NCBI RefSeq assembly: GCF_026409565.1
Contig: NZ_CP112881.1
Location: 3,603,501-3,667,500, forward strand
Source of the DNA: Sneathiella aquimaris
GTDB taxonomy: Bacteria > Pseudomonadota > Alphaproteobacteria > Sneathiellales > Sneathiellaceae
Length of the DNA stretch: 64,000 nt
Direction: 5' to 3'
In this document: positions 44,272-52,011 of the stretch, piece after piece
How positions within the stretch are numbered: position 1 is the stretch's first letter
How the letters are laid out: every line of letters starts with the position of its first letter
Notes under the pieces: model-generated
The model's input: the letters and a program-made list of their open reading frames with translations, nothing else
Databases searched by the model: none
Told to the model about the DNA's origin: nothing
Translations under genes and position numbers: made by a program

Positions 44272-45552
44272 ATGCTGAAGAAACCTCTCGCCTTTTTGAG
44301 TTTAGTTCTGTTTCTCGCTGCCTGCGCCTTGCCGTCTTCCGAAGACAAGGCGATTGTCAGCGCGCTCGATCGCTATGAAAAAGCCTATTTTCAGATTATC
44401 GGAAAATCAGACAACTGGCCCGAAGAGCGGGACACGATTTCGACAGCTTTGCAACGGATCAATCTTCAGTATGTGGATGCCGTTGATACAGATCTTTTGA
44501 TCGATGAAGCAATAAACGGGCTTCAGGATACGAATTCATCCATTGAATCGCCAACAGAACGCGCCTTGACCGCCTTGACCGCTTCGCTCGACAAAAATTC
44601 AGGATACATGACCCCTGCGGCCTATAAACGGTATCAGGAGAATCTGGATGGGCATTTTACCGGATTTGGTTTTCGGATTGAAATGCGGGACAATCGAATC
44701 ACTGTAATCACACCGTTGGAAGGGTCCTCAGCGAAAGAAGCAGGGATCTTACCGGAGGATGTCATCACTCACCTCAATGGTGAAGATCTGTCAAAATACA
44801 GCTTTCAGGAAGCCATTGCCAAAATGCGGGGGCCGGAGGGAAGCCATGCTGTTCTCACAATCGAACGCCCGGGTGTAGACACCCCTATCAAGCTTGGATT
44901 GGTGCGCCGTCCAATCGATATCACAGTTGTCGAGTATAAAGTTGACGGGACGGTCGGCTACATCCGTATTCACACGTTCAACCGCAAAACAGCGGACAAA
45001 GTCGATGAAGCCCTGACCCATTTCAGCGAAAAGCTGGGAACGAACCTTTGCGGCGTTATTCTGGACATGCGCAACAATCCAGGCGGGCTGGTAAACGCCG
45101 CTGTCGATGTTGCCGACCAGTTCCTTGAAGAAGGTAATATTTTTGCGGCCATCAACCGGGGACGGAGTTTCTCAACAGAAAATGCGCATGCTGGTGACCG
45201 GATAAATGGCCGTCCGATTTTAGTCATGCTGAATAAAGGCTCCGCCTCAGCCGCAGAGATTGTCGCCGGCGCGTTGCAAAGTCAGGATCGCGCGAAAATC
45301 TTTGGTCAGACAAGTTATGGCAAAGGCACCATGCAAACATTGTATGATCTGGACAATGGCGGCGGCCTTAGACTAACAACCGGCCGTTTTACCGCAGGGG
45401 GCGGTATTTCTTTCAACGGGACCGGCCTTAATCCCGATATCCCGGACAACGTTGTCAAAGGAGAAAGTACCTTGGCACCAATTGCCCGGGCCGGGAAAGC
45501 GTTGGCCTGCGCTGTGTCCGTCCAAACAGCTGCCGCGATGAATGCCCAATAA
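44272..45552 (+). CDS. S41 family carboxyl-terminal processing peptidase, lipoprotein
   Basis: 426 residues from ATG 44272. Signal peptide with lipobox FLAAC (Cys at about 18), so the mature protein is lipid-anchored in the envelope. A helical segment to about 110, a PDZ domain (GHFTGFGFRIEM...GSSAKEAGILPEDVITHLNGEDLSKYSF, about 125-200) and the S41 catalytic domain with VILDMRNNPGGLV, catalytic Ser in LNKGSASAAEIVAGALQ and Lys in GQTSYGKGTMQ. It trims C-terminal tails of periplasmic proteins or peptidoglycan hydrolases. It overlaps the next gene by 11 bases. Confidence 0.92.
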   Translation: MLKKPLAFLSLVLFLAACALPSSEDKAIVSALDRYEKAYFQIIGKSDNWPEERDTISTALQRINLQYVDAVDTDLLIDEAINGLQDTNSSIESPTERALTALTASLDKNSGYMTPAAYKRYQENLDGHFTGFGFRIEMRDNRITVITPLEGSSAKEAGILPEDVITHLNGEDLSKYSFQEAIAKMRGPEGSHAVLTIERPGVDTPIKLGLVRRPIDITVVEYKVDGTVGYIRIHTFNRKTADKVDEALTHFSEKLGTNLCGVILDMRNNPGGLVNAAVDVADQFLEEGNIFAAINRGRSFSTENAHAGDRINGRPILVMLNKGSASAAEIVAGALQSQDRAKIFGQTSYGKGTMQTLYDLDNGGGLRLTTGRFTAGGGISFNGTGLNPDIPDNVVKGESTLAPIARAGKALACAVSVQTAAAMNAQ

Positions 45553-46186
45553 GCCCCTTTTTTATCCCGAAGAACACCATCTTGGGGACGGTTTGGATTA
45601 TATCGCACGGCAAGATCCAGATTTTGCCTTCGCCCTTCAACAGATTACCCCCATTCCGCCCCGTACAAAGCCGGCAGGCTTTGAAACGCTGGTTCGAATT
45701 ATTGTCGAACAACAGGTCTCTCTGGCCAGTGCCGCCGCGATTTGGAAGCGCCTGAAAGCCGCCATTGACCCTTTCACTCCTACCGTTACATTGACCTTGG
45801 ACGAATCCGCCCTTCGCGCGTTGGGGCTGAGCAAACAAAAAGCGGTCTATACCCGTGCCCTTGCGGAACAGATTGTAGCCGGGCGTCTAATTTTAGAAAA
45901 ACTCGATACCCTGAGTGATGCGGAAGCGATGGAGACGCTCATGCAGGTCAAAGGGATTGGTCGCTGGACGGCGGAGGTTTACTTGATCGCCTGCCTTCAA
46001 CGGCAGGACATCTGGCCTGCCGGGGATGTGGCCCTTAAAATTGCCATGCATCATCTTAAAGCCCTGCCGGAAAGACCTTCTGTCAAAGAAATGGATGAGC
46101 TCGCGGCGCCCTTGCGCCCTTACCGCACGCTCGCAGCCCGCATTTTATGGCGATATTATGCAGATGTGGTCAAAAGGAAATCCTGA
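45542..46186 (+). CDS. DNA-3-methyladenine glycosylase II family protein (AlkA/HhH-GPD)
   Basis: 214 residues. HhH-GPD fold: ETLVRIIVEQQVSLASAAAIWKRLK, then the helix-hairpin-helix VKGIGRWTAEVYLIACL (about 138-154) with the catalytic Asp in WPAGDVALKIAM. Excises alkylated bases such as 3-methyladenine. The start lies within the preceding protease gene (11-base overlap), so the two are translationally coupled, an odd pairing. Shorter than E. coli AlkA because it lacks the N-terminal beta domain. Confidence 0.9.
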   Translation: MPNKPLFYPEEHHLGDGLDYIARQDPDFAFALQQITPIPPRTKPAGFETLVRIIVEQQVSLASAAAIWKRLKAAIDPFTPTVTLTLDESALRALGLSKQKAVYTRALAEQIVAGRLILEKLDTLSDAEAMETLMQVKGIGRWTAEVYLIACLQRQDIWPAGDVALKIAMHHLKALPERPSVKEMDELAAPLRPYRTLAARILWRYYADVVKRKS

Positions 46187-46319
46187 CACTTTGTTGATGG
46201 CATCGACATACAGTAGGGTCATAAACATTTAACACAAAATACTGTATTAGCATTTGATTTTTCTCGCAAAACGCGCCACACTTACTTTTAGAGACCATCG
46301 CAATGAAGGCCTTCTGAAA

Positions 46320-46871
46320 ATGCTCGCAAGTGCAGAAAAATTTCCGGCACTCGTTTTAAATGCCGACTACAGACCACTGAGTTACTTTCCTCTTTCTTTG
46401 TGGTCATGGCAGGATGCACTCAAATCCGTTTTTTTAGAGCGAGTAGACATCGTTTCTGAATATGACCGGGTGGTTCATTCACCCAGCTTTGAAATGCGCC
46501 TGCCAAGTGTTATTTGCCTGAAACGCTACATTCAACAGGATAAACGTCCCGCCTTTACCCGGTTTAATCTTTTTCTCAGAGATGGCTTTCGCTGCCAATA
46601 TTGTGGCTCTTTTGACGATTTGACGTTTGATCATGTTCTACCGCGCCGGCTGGGCGGTCAGACAAGTTGGGAAAATATTACAACAGCATGCGCGCCTTGC
46701 AACATGCGCAAGGGAGGGCGCCTCACCAGAGAAGCCCATATGTTCCCCGAAGTAAAACCCTATATCCCCACAATGCAACTTTTGAATGAAAAAGGGCGTG
46801 GTTTTCCGCCCAATTACCTGCATGAAAGCTGGCGGGATTTTCTGTATTGGGATGCTGAACTGGAAGAATAG
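46320..46871 (+). CDS. HNH endonuclease family protein
   Basis: 183 residues from ATG 46320; the upstream frame continuation adds 22 residues not seen in the family. The segment PALVLNADYRPLSYFPLSLWSWQDALKSVFLERVDIVSEYDRVVHSPS is typical of the widespread single-domain HNH proteins, followed by a zinc-bound HNH core: FRCQYCGSFDDLTFDHVLPRRLGGQTSWENITTACAPCNMRKGGRL. The four Cys and the DH...N...C pattern are intact. These proteins are core genome in proteobacteria; their natural DNA target is unknown. Upstream region has an AATAC-T-GTATT dyad. Confidence 0.88.
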   Translation: MLASAEKFPALVLNADYRPLSYFPLSLWSWQDALKSVFLERVDIVSEYDRVVHSPSFEMRLPSVICLKRYIQQDKRPAFTRFNLFLRDGFRCQYCGSFDDLTFDHVLPRRLGGQTSWENITTACAPCNMRKGGRLTREAHMFPEVKPYIPTMQLLNEKGRGFPPNYLHESWRDFLYWDAELEE

Positions 46872-46968
46872 AAGAAACGCCCAATTCTCCTCTCTTGCTA
46901 TTGGCCGTTCAGATGGTTAAATAACAGGAGTTGATGTTCCCGTTTTTTTTCACCAGATGTGATGGACT

Positions 46969-47697
46969 ATGAGTTACGGATTAGGCCTTTCCGAGAAAAA
47001 GAGAGCGCGCGAGCGTCGCAATCGTTTTCTCAAAACAGTATTTTATCTTGCACTGCTGAGTGCTGCAGGGGCGTATGGCTATTTTGAAGGCCAGGCGCAG
47101 GCAGATCGGCGTGTTGCAAATGTAGAAGACCAGGTTAAGGTTTTATCGCTGAAAAATCAGCGCCTGACAGATCAGACAAGAGACGCGCTGGAAAAACAGA
47201 ATTCGGCACTTGCAGAAGCCCGGGGCTGGCGCCATAAATTTGAGCAGGAAATTCCGACAGGAGCGACCCTCGAAATTCTGGAACTTGTCAAACAGCGGGT
47301 GGATGAAGGACTGGACCCGGAACGCCTGATCACATTGATCGGTCTGGCCCAAAATCAACAAAACTGCGATCCAACGCCAGAAACCAAACGATTTATTGTC
47401 AATACACCCATCTACACACAAATCGGCAATTCGATCAGCCTTGCAGACGGCTCCATTACGGTCACTGGCAACGGCATTTCCACTCTTAATGCGGAAGGCA
47501 AGCCTGAGGCATGGTACGATCCTGCCAAACCGGTCAGCATAACGTTCACGAAGATTGGCGGAAAATCCGAAAAGGTCGAAGGCGTCCTGCCTATTCACAA
47601 AAGTGTTGTGTTTGGCGGTAAGGAATATCGCTTCAGCATTCTAAGCGGTAAACAGAGTTTCGCCAGTATTTCGGCGACGCGCTGCGATTTTCCATAG
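46969..47697 (+). CDS. Hypothetical membrane-anchored coiled-coil protein
   Basis: 242 residues: a basic N-terminus (SEKKRARERRNRFLK), one membrane helix (about 22-39, VFYLALLSAAGAYGYFEG), a coiled coil (about 45-85, repeated Leu/Asp/Lys/Gln heptads) and a beta-rich periplasmic domain (about 110-242) with two Cys near 121 and 239 that could form a disulfide. I do not recognise the family, and the neighbours (HNH nuclease, coq7 on the other strand) say nothing about a role. A structural or scaffold function in the envelope is inference. Confidence 0.65.
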   Translation: MSYGLGLSEKKRARERRNRFLKTVFYLALLSAAGAYGYFEGQAQADRRVANVEDQVKVLSLKNQRLTDQTRDALEKQNSALAEARGWRHKFEQEIPTGATLEILELVKQRVDEGLDPERLITLIGLAQNQQNCDPTPETKRFIVNTPIYTQIGNSISLADGSITVTGNGISTLNAEGKPEAWYDPAKPVSITFTKIGGKSEKVEGVLPIHKSVVFGGKEYRFSILSGKQSFASISATRCDFP

Positions 47698-47717
47698 GGC
47701 CTGTATAAGACGAAACC

Positions 47718-48314
47718 TTATACCCGTGACGACAGCCAAATCGCGAGTTTTGAGCCTGTTTTCACCGCCGTAGTCAGCAGTTCATAACCAGGGGCCTCAT
47801 GGGCCCCTTTTTCCCGGGCGATGTCCCGGTGCTCAATTTCTTCATCGCGAAACTTTTTGATCGTTTCCTTCAATTCGGCTTCGTCGTCACCCAATTGCTC
47901 AAGCTGGTGTTGATAATGTTCGTCAATCACCTCCTCGACCGCTTCAGTACACGCCATTGCCGCTTCTTTTCCAAGCAAGGCCGTTCCTGCGCCAAGTGCA
48001 AAGCCTGCCACATTCCAAAAAGGGGTCAGCACGGTTGGGCGAACCCGCCGATCTGCAAGAAGCTGTTCAAATTTCTCCCTGTGAACCTCTTCCTGTTCTT
48101 TCATATGTTGAATGGTTTCGGCTTCTTCAGAATTTTTCAGAACCGCATATTGCCCTTCATAAATTCGAACGGCCCCAAACTCTCCTGCATGATCAACCCG
48201 GATAATCCGCTCTATCAATTCTTCGGCACGCAGATCTCCTGGTTGACGGCCCGCGGCCGTCTTGGAAGAACCTGCGTCACTGGAGGATGTTGTCATACTA
48301 AGTCCCTCACTCAT
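47718..48314 (-). CDS. coq7: Demethoxyubiquinone hydroxylase (Coq7)
   Basis: 198 residues from ATG 48314 (a second in-frame ATG lies six codons on). The di-iron ligand motifs are visible: RVDHAGEFGAVRIYEGQ, HMKEQEEVHREKFEQL, VEEVIDEHYQHQL and FRDEEIEHRDIAREKGAHEAPGYELL, i.e. repeated E...ExxH. It hydroxylates demethoxyubiquinone in ubiquinone synthesis at the membrane. Last gene of a minus-strand run with dsbB and a YqaA/DedA protein, an order I regard as common in alphaproteobacteria. A 7-bp hairpin (47703-47723) lies at the convergent end. Confidence 0.95.
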   Translation of the reverse strand: MSEGLSMTTSSSDAGSSKTAAGRQPGDLRAEELIERIIRVDHAGEFGAVRIYEGQYAVLKNSEEAETIQHMKEQEEVHREKFEQLLADRRVRPTVLTPFWNVAGFALGAGTALLGKEAAMACTEAVEEVIDEHYQHQLEQLGDDEAELKETIKKFRDEEIEHRDIAREKGAHEAPGYELLTTAVKTGSKLAIWLSSRV

Positions 48315-48341
48315 AAAAAGAGAATACGAAAGCCATTTTCA

Positions 48342-48827
48342 TCACGCACGATTATTGAAAAAGGCCTTGATCATGAAAATCATTAATAGAGCTGCAAAAA
48401 GAGTATTATAGCCTGCCATTGACACGCCGAAAAGCTCCCAGGCGATTTCATCGCATTTGACGACCGGGGCCGACATGATTTGCGATCGTAACTCCGCCAT
48501 GCTGGACGTCACTGATGTATCAGCCACACACCCATCAAAACCTTCCCACCAGCCCTGTTCAACGCCCACATGAAACGCACCGATTGCCGAAGTTGCAAAA
48601 AAGCCAAGGGCCGCCAACGCGTCGAACACACCCCGAAAGCCAAATTTACGGCTTACCAGCAAACCGGCCCCAGACACAACAATCACGGCGGCATAGGGCC
48701 AACGTTGATACAGGCACAGGACACAAGGGTGCAGGCCAAACGCAAACTGCGCGACAAAAGCCGTTGCCAACGCCCCGACGCTCGCAAGCAAAGCGATATG
48801 CAGAGACTTTAGATAAAGAGCAATCAA
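48342..48827 (-). CDS. dsbB: Disulfide bond formation protein B
   Basis: 161 residues with four membrane helices. FGLHPCVLCLYQRWPYAA has the quinone-linked CxxC of the first periplasmic loop; the second pair is Cys in GCVADTS and Cys in PVVKCDEIAW. It reoxidises DsbA and passes electrons to quinone. No dsbA gene is in the window. Co-directional with coq7 (27 bases) and with the YqaA-like gene upstream (21 bases), so one transcript is probable. The link to coq7 is attractive, as both depend on quinone. Confidence 0.93.
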   Translation of the reverse strand: MIALYLKSLHIALLASVGALATAFVAQFAFGLHPCVLCLYQRWPYAAVIVVSGAGLLVSRKFGFRGVFDALAALGFFATSAIGAFHVGVEQGWWEGFDGCVADTSVTSSMAELRSQIMSAPVVKCDEIAWELFGVSMAGYNTLFAALLMIFMIKAFFNNRA

Positions 48828-48848
48828 TGTGTTTTCCTCACCCAGATT

Positions 48849-49430
48849 TCACACAACATATTTAAGGACGACAAAGGATCCAAACAACAGGACGAAAAAA
48901 AGAATGGTCAAAAGGCCCAGATATTTCTCAATGAACATCCGGATAGGTTCACCGAAATATCTCAGCAGTCCTGCAACCAGAAAAAACCGCGCACTTCTGG
49001 AGAGAACCGATGCCGCGATAAATACCGCCAAATTAAGCTGGACAGCCCCGCTGGCAATCGTAATCACTTTGTAGGGAAACGGTGTCAGGCCGAAAAAAGC
49101 AACAATCCACCCCCCCCATTCCGTATATCCATCACGAAAGCCCGCAAATTTTTCTTCATACCCGTAAAACCCAATGATCGCTTCTCCGACGAGTTCGAAA
49201 AAATAGTAGCCGATCAGATAGCCCAGAAGCCCGCCCAGAACAGAACAGACTGTGCAAATCATTGCAATCCGCCAGGCCTGCGCCCGGTTCGCCAGAACCA
49301 TCGGGATCAGCATGACGTCAGGGGGAATCGGAAAAAGAGAGCTTTCAATGAAGGCAACGCCGCCAATAAATGTTTTGGCCCGCGGTCTGGCCGCCAGAGA
49401 CATCGTAAAGTCGTATAATCTTCTAAGCAT
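48849..49430 (-). CDS. YqaA/DedA-family inner-membrane protein
   Basis: 193 residues from ATG 49430; a further 22 codons upstream are open but untypical. SNARE-associated (VTT) domain: FIGGVAFIESSLFPIPPDVMLIPMVL, GGLLGYLIGYYFFELVGEAIIGFYG, WGGWIVAFFGLTPFPYKVITIASGAVQLNLAVFIAASVLSRSARFFLVAGLLRYFG. DedA-type proteins are required for membrane integrity and may be lipid flippases or transporters. First gene of the run with dsbB and coq7. The region from here to 49777 (about 347 bases) contains no gene. Confidence 0.88.
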   Translation of the reverse strand: MLRRLYDFTMSLAARPRAKTFIGGVAFIESSLFPIPPDVMLIPMVLANRAQAWRIAMICTVCSVLGGLLGYLIGYYFFELVGEAIIGFYGYEEKFAGFRDGYTEWGGWIVAFFGLTPFPYKVITIASGAVQLNLAVFIAASVLSRSARFFLVAGLLRYFGEPIRMFIEKYLGLLTILFFVLLFGSFVVLKYVV

Positions 49431-49696
49431 TAAAAACGGATCACTCTCTTTGGCGGTATGGTCTTGGCATTGTAGAAGATGCCTGACAGATTTCACTCTA
49501 TTTTACGATATTCCGGTTTTTTATCAGCCCGCCTTCTTTTTATGGCGTGCGCCTCCTCGCACTTAACAGGATCTTAATGTTTTTTCCAGTTATGTGAGAG
49601 AGGCAACAAAAATGCAGGAATTTTTGTATTTTTTCTTGTTACTTAAAACGCTATGAAAGATCGCCAATATAGTGAAGCAATCTAATTTGTTGATCT

Positions 49697-49757
49697 TGTA
49701 ACTTTTTTATTACATCATGGCACATGTGATTGGATAACTCGTCAGTTATTTAAATAA
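49697..49757. promoter_or_regulatory. Dyad-rich promoter region of the orphan response regulator
   Basis: In the gene-free stretch 49431-49777 three dyads stand out: TGTAA-N8-TTACA (49697-49714), CACATGTG and TTATTTAAATAA (49746-49757). They precede the OmpR-type regulator's ATG by 20-80 bases. Candidate operators, possibly for autoregulation; no assignment possible. Confidence 0.35.
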
Positions 49758-49777
49758 TTAGGGAAACACCGGCAACT

Positions 49778-50488
49778 ATGAAACAGAAAATTCTGGTCGT
49801 AGATGACGAGCCTGAACTACGACAGGTATTAAGAACCACGCTGGAAAAAGAAAACTACGAAGTTGCCGAGGCAGGCGACGCCGAAGAAATGCGGCAAGTC
49901 TTTGCCTCTGATGATTTTGATCTGGTTATTCTGGATCTTATGTTACCGGGTGAAGATGGCCTGAGCCTTACTCGCTATCTCAAAGAGCGTTCAGACGTAG
50001 GTGTCATTATCCTGACAGGCAAAGGGGAAAGCGTTGACTTGATCATCGGCCTGGAAATGGGTGCCGACGATTATGTGGCAAAACCCTATAACAGGCGTGA
50101 GCTTCTAGCCCGCATAAAAAGTGTCATGCGACGCAGCAACAGACAGGCGGATGTTGCTGCTGCCGGAAGTGTCAAATCTCAAATTGTCTTTTCCGGATGG
50201 TGCCTTGATCTTCCGCACCATAAGCTGGCCTCTCCTGAAGGGGATGACATCCCTTTGACAATGGCCGAATTTCAGCTTCTTCGGGTCCTTTTGGAAAATC
50301 CGGGCCAACCGGTCGACCGAGAAAAGCTCAGCTTGAAAATTTTCAACAAGGAACTGAAAGAAAACAGCCGTAACATTGATGCGCTGGTCCGCCGTCTTCG
50401 CCTGAAACTGGAAGCCGACGAAAACCAACCTCAGATGATCAAATCGGTGCGTGGTTCCGGCTATACCATATTAACAACATTGGCGTGA
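49778..50488 (+). CDS. OmpR/PhoB-family response regulator (orphan)
   Basis: 236 residues. Receiver domain 1-120 with the phospho-acceptor Asp in DLVILDLMLPGEDG (about 52), DDE at 9-11 and the Lys in YVAKPYNRREL. Linker, then a winged helix (about 140-236) with PLTMAEFQLLRVLLENPGQPVDREKLS and SRNIDALVRRLRLKLEADENQPQMIKSVRGSGYTI. It is a DNA-binding regulator controlled by phosphorylation. There is no histidine kinase beside it; a single regulator with tRNA-Leu as the next gene. The closest architecture is of the TorR/OmpR type, but the target genes cannot be guessed. Confidence 0.92.
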   Translation: MKQKILVVDDEPELRQVLRTTLEKENYEVAEAGDAEEMRQVFASDDFDLVILDLMLPGEDGLSLTRYLKERSDVGVIILTGKGESVDLIIGLEMGADDYVAKPYNRRELLARIKSVMRRSNRQADVAAAGSVKSQIVFSGWCLDLPHHKLASPEGDDIPLTMAEFQLLRVLLENPGQPVDREKLSLKIFNKELKENSRNIDALVRRLRLKLEADENQPQMIKSVRGSGYTILTTLA

Positions 50489-50496
50489 TATTTCGC

Positions 50497-50528
50497 CAAA
50501 TGCGTAGAAAATAAATTTCACGCATTTG
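50497..50528 (+). terminator. Stem-loop after the response regulator gene
   Basis: CAAATGCGT (50497-50505) and ACGCATTTG (50520-50528), perfect 9-bp stem with a 14-base loop. Followed by CTCTATTG, so the U-tract is poor; it may still end the regulator transcript just before the tRNA promoter. Confidence 0.5.
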
Positions 50529-50533
50529 CTCTA

Positions 50534-50561
50534 TTGACCCGCGAGTTTTCATCGCTATAGT
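50534..50561 (+). promoter_or_regulatory. Promoter of the tRNA-Leu gene
   Basis: TTGACC (50534-50539), 16 bases, TATAGT (50556-50561). Start would be at about 50568, some ten bases ahead of the tRNA. Confidence 0.75.
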
Positions 50562-50578
50562 GCTGCTACTTCCACACA

Positions 50579-50664
50579 GCCCCTGTGGCGGAATTGGTAG
50601 ACGCGACAGATTCAAAATCTGTTGTCCTTAGGGCGTGCCTGTTCGAGTCAGGCCAGGGGCACCA
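50579..50664 (+). tRNA. tRNA-Leu (anticodon CAA)
   Basis: Acceptor GCCCCTG (50579-50585) pairs with CAGGGGC (50654-50660), followed by A and an encoded CCA. D arm GGCGGAATTGGTAGACGC, anticodon stem ACAGA/TCTGT with loop TTCAAAA, anticodon CAA at 50613-50615, a long variable arm (class II, as in Leu/Ser) and T loop GTTCGAGTC. Reads UUG codons. Confidence 0.97.
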
Positions 50665-50683
50665 TCCACTTCGTGGATCATTT
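50664..50683 (+). terminator. Weak terminator after tRNA-Leu
   Basis: ATCCAC (50664-50669) pairs with GTGGAT (50673-50678) across a 3-base loop, then CATTTCC. Small, but directly behind the tRNA. Confidence 0.4.
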
Positions 50684-50775
50684 CCAAAGACCAATATGTG
50701 TAAAAATGCAAATGCGCACGGCATATGAATGTGCCTTTGCGCAACGCTATACGGGGATCCGCCCTGATCAAACAA

Positions 50776-50797
50776 TGTGGGACTGATGCGCCCCACA
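50776..50797 (-). terminator. Terminator of the SDR/OB-fold/thiolase operon
   Basis: TGTGGG (50776-50781) and CCCACA (50792-50797) form a 6-bp stem; on the minus strand TTGTTTG follows. It lies seven bases after the SDR stop. Confidence 0.5.
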
Positions 50798-50803
50798 CAC
50801 AGT

Positions 50804-51577
50804 TTAAAAGCCGATATGCAGGCCGCCATCAATCGAAATATGCTGGCCAGTAATATAGCTTGCCGCATCGCTTAGCATGAATACAACGGACTTCGCGACC
50901 TCTTCAGGATCTGAAAAGCGCTGAAGAACAATTTGCTTCATATAGGCATCGCGAAATTTTTCAGACCGGACAACCTCTGTCATTTCAGTTGAAACAACTC
51001 CAAAACAGGCGCTGTTAACACGAATACCATGCCGCCCCCATTCTTTTGCAGCGGCCATGGTCATCCCCAGAACACCCGATTTGGCTGCGGCATAGTTAAT
51101 CTGGCCAACGGCCCCGCGGCGCCCTGCAACAGACGATACATTCACAATGGCGGCAGGGGCTGTGTCACCGTCCTTGATCCGCTCCAGCATATGACGGCCC
51201 ACTGTTTGCAGGCACAAATAAACACCCGTCAAATTAACGTCGATAACCTGATCCCAATATTCCTTGGACATCTTCTCAATCATCGCTGTTCGAATAATAC
51301 CAGCATTGTTTACCAAGCCGGTAATGGCGCCATATTTTTCAGCAGCCTGCCGAACGGTCGCCTCGACAAAGGCGGGGTCTGTGACACTGCCGACATAGGC
51401 CGTTGCATTTTCCGAACCAAGTCTGTCAGCAAGCGCGCGGAGTTCGTCTTCTTTAACGTCGAGTAAAACAACCTTACCGCCAAGCTCAATAATCAGTTCT
51501 GAGACCGCGGCCCCGACCCCTTGTCCAGCACCGGTAACAAGAACGGTCTGGCCCTGCATGCTCATTGGATTTTTCAT
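50804..51577 (-). CDS. SDR family oxidoreductase
   Basis: 257 residues. NAD(P)-binding VLVTGAGQGVGAAVSELI (about 13-30), NNAG motif LVNNAGIIR (about 88-96), and the active-site Ser (VNVSSVAGRRG) and YxxxK (INYAAAKSGVLG). The FabG-like C-terminal ITGQHISIDGGLHIGF is intact. Probably oxidises or reduces a 3-hydroxyacyl-CoA or alcohol. It is the last gene of a three-gene minus-strand unit with the OB-fold and thiolase-like genes, so the substrate is likely an acyl-CoA processed by those. Confidence 0.9.
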   Translation of the reverse strand: MKNPMSMQGQTVLVTGAGQGVGAAVSELIIELGGKVVLLDVKEDELRALADRLGSENATAYVGSVTDPAFVEATVRQAAEKYGAITGLVNNAGIIRTAMIEKMSKEYWDQVIDVNLTGVYLCLQTVGRHMLERIKDGDTAPAAIVNVSSVAGRRGAVGQINYAAAKSGVLGMTMAAAKEWGRHGIRVNSACFGVVSTEMTEVVRSEKFRDAYMKQIVLQRFSDPEEVAKSVVFMLSDAASYITGQHISIDGGLHIGF

Positions 51578-51607
51578 GCCATTTTCCTTTTTTTATTATC
51601 GTCACAT

Positions 51608-52006
51608 TCAACGGGGTGTGAATGTCGGCACAGGTGGCCCGCCCCCTTCTGTTTCAGAAAAGACAAGCTTAACCGGCTGGCCGATTTCCAGTCCATCCAG
51701 ATCACAATCAACCAGATTGGTCATCATTGATATATCTGTTTCATCAAGCGTCACATACGCAATAGCATACGGCACGGGAACCCGTCTCATCACACTATAG
51801 GAATAGATAACCCCGGTTCCTTTGCTGGGACGGTATTCCGTATCATCACTACCGCAATGCGGGCAAATTGTCCGCGGATAATGGTGTGCAGACTGACATC
51901 CATTGCAGTACCGGATCAACAAAACGCCCTCTCGCGCGGCTTGCCAATAGGCCTCCGTTTCAGGATCAACATGCGGCGCAGCAATTGTTCTTTTTTGATC
52001 TACCAT
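51608..52006 (-). CDS. Zn-ribbon/OB-fold acyl-CoA-associated protein (DUF35 type)
   Basis: 132 residues from ATG 52006; further upstream codons are open but overlap the next gene. ETEAYWQAAREGVLLIRYCNGCQSAHHYPRTICPHCGS (about 16-53) is the rubredoxin-like zinc ribbon with two CxxC, followed by the OB fold (GTGVIYSYSVMRRVPVPYAIAYVTLDE...GQPVKLVF). In actinobacteria such proteins (ChsH2, Ltp partner) bind thiolase-like aldolases in side-chain degradation of sterols. It lies five bases downstream of the thiolase-like gene, supporting a physical complex. Confidence 0.9.
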   Translation of the reverse strand: MVDQKRTIAAPHVDPETEAYWQAAREGVLLIRYCNGCQSAHHYPRTICPHCGSDDTEYRPSKGTGVIYSYSVMRRVPVPYAIAYVTLDETDISMMTNLVDCDLDGLEIGQPVKLVFSETEGGGPPVPTFTPR

Positions 52007-52011
52007 GATGC

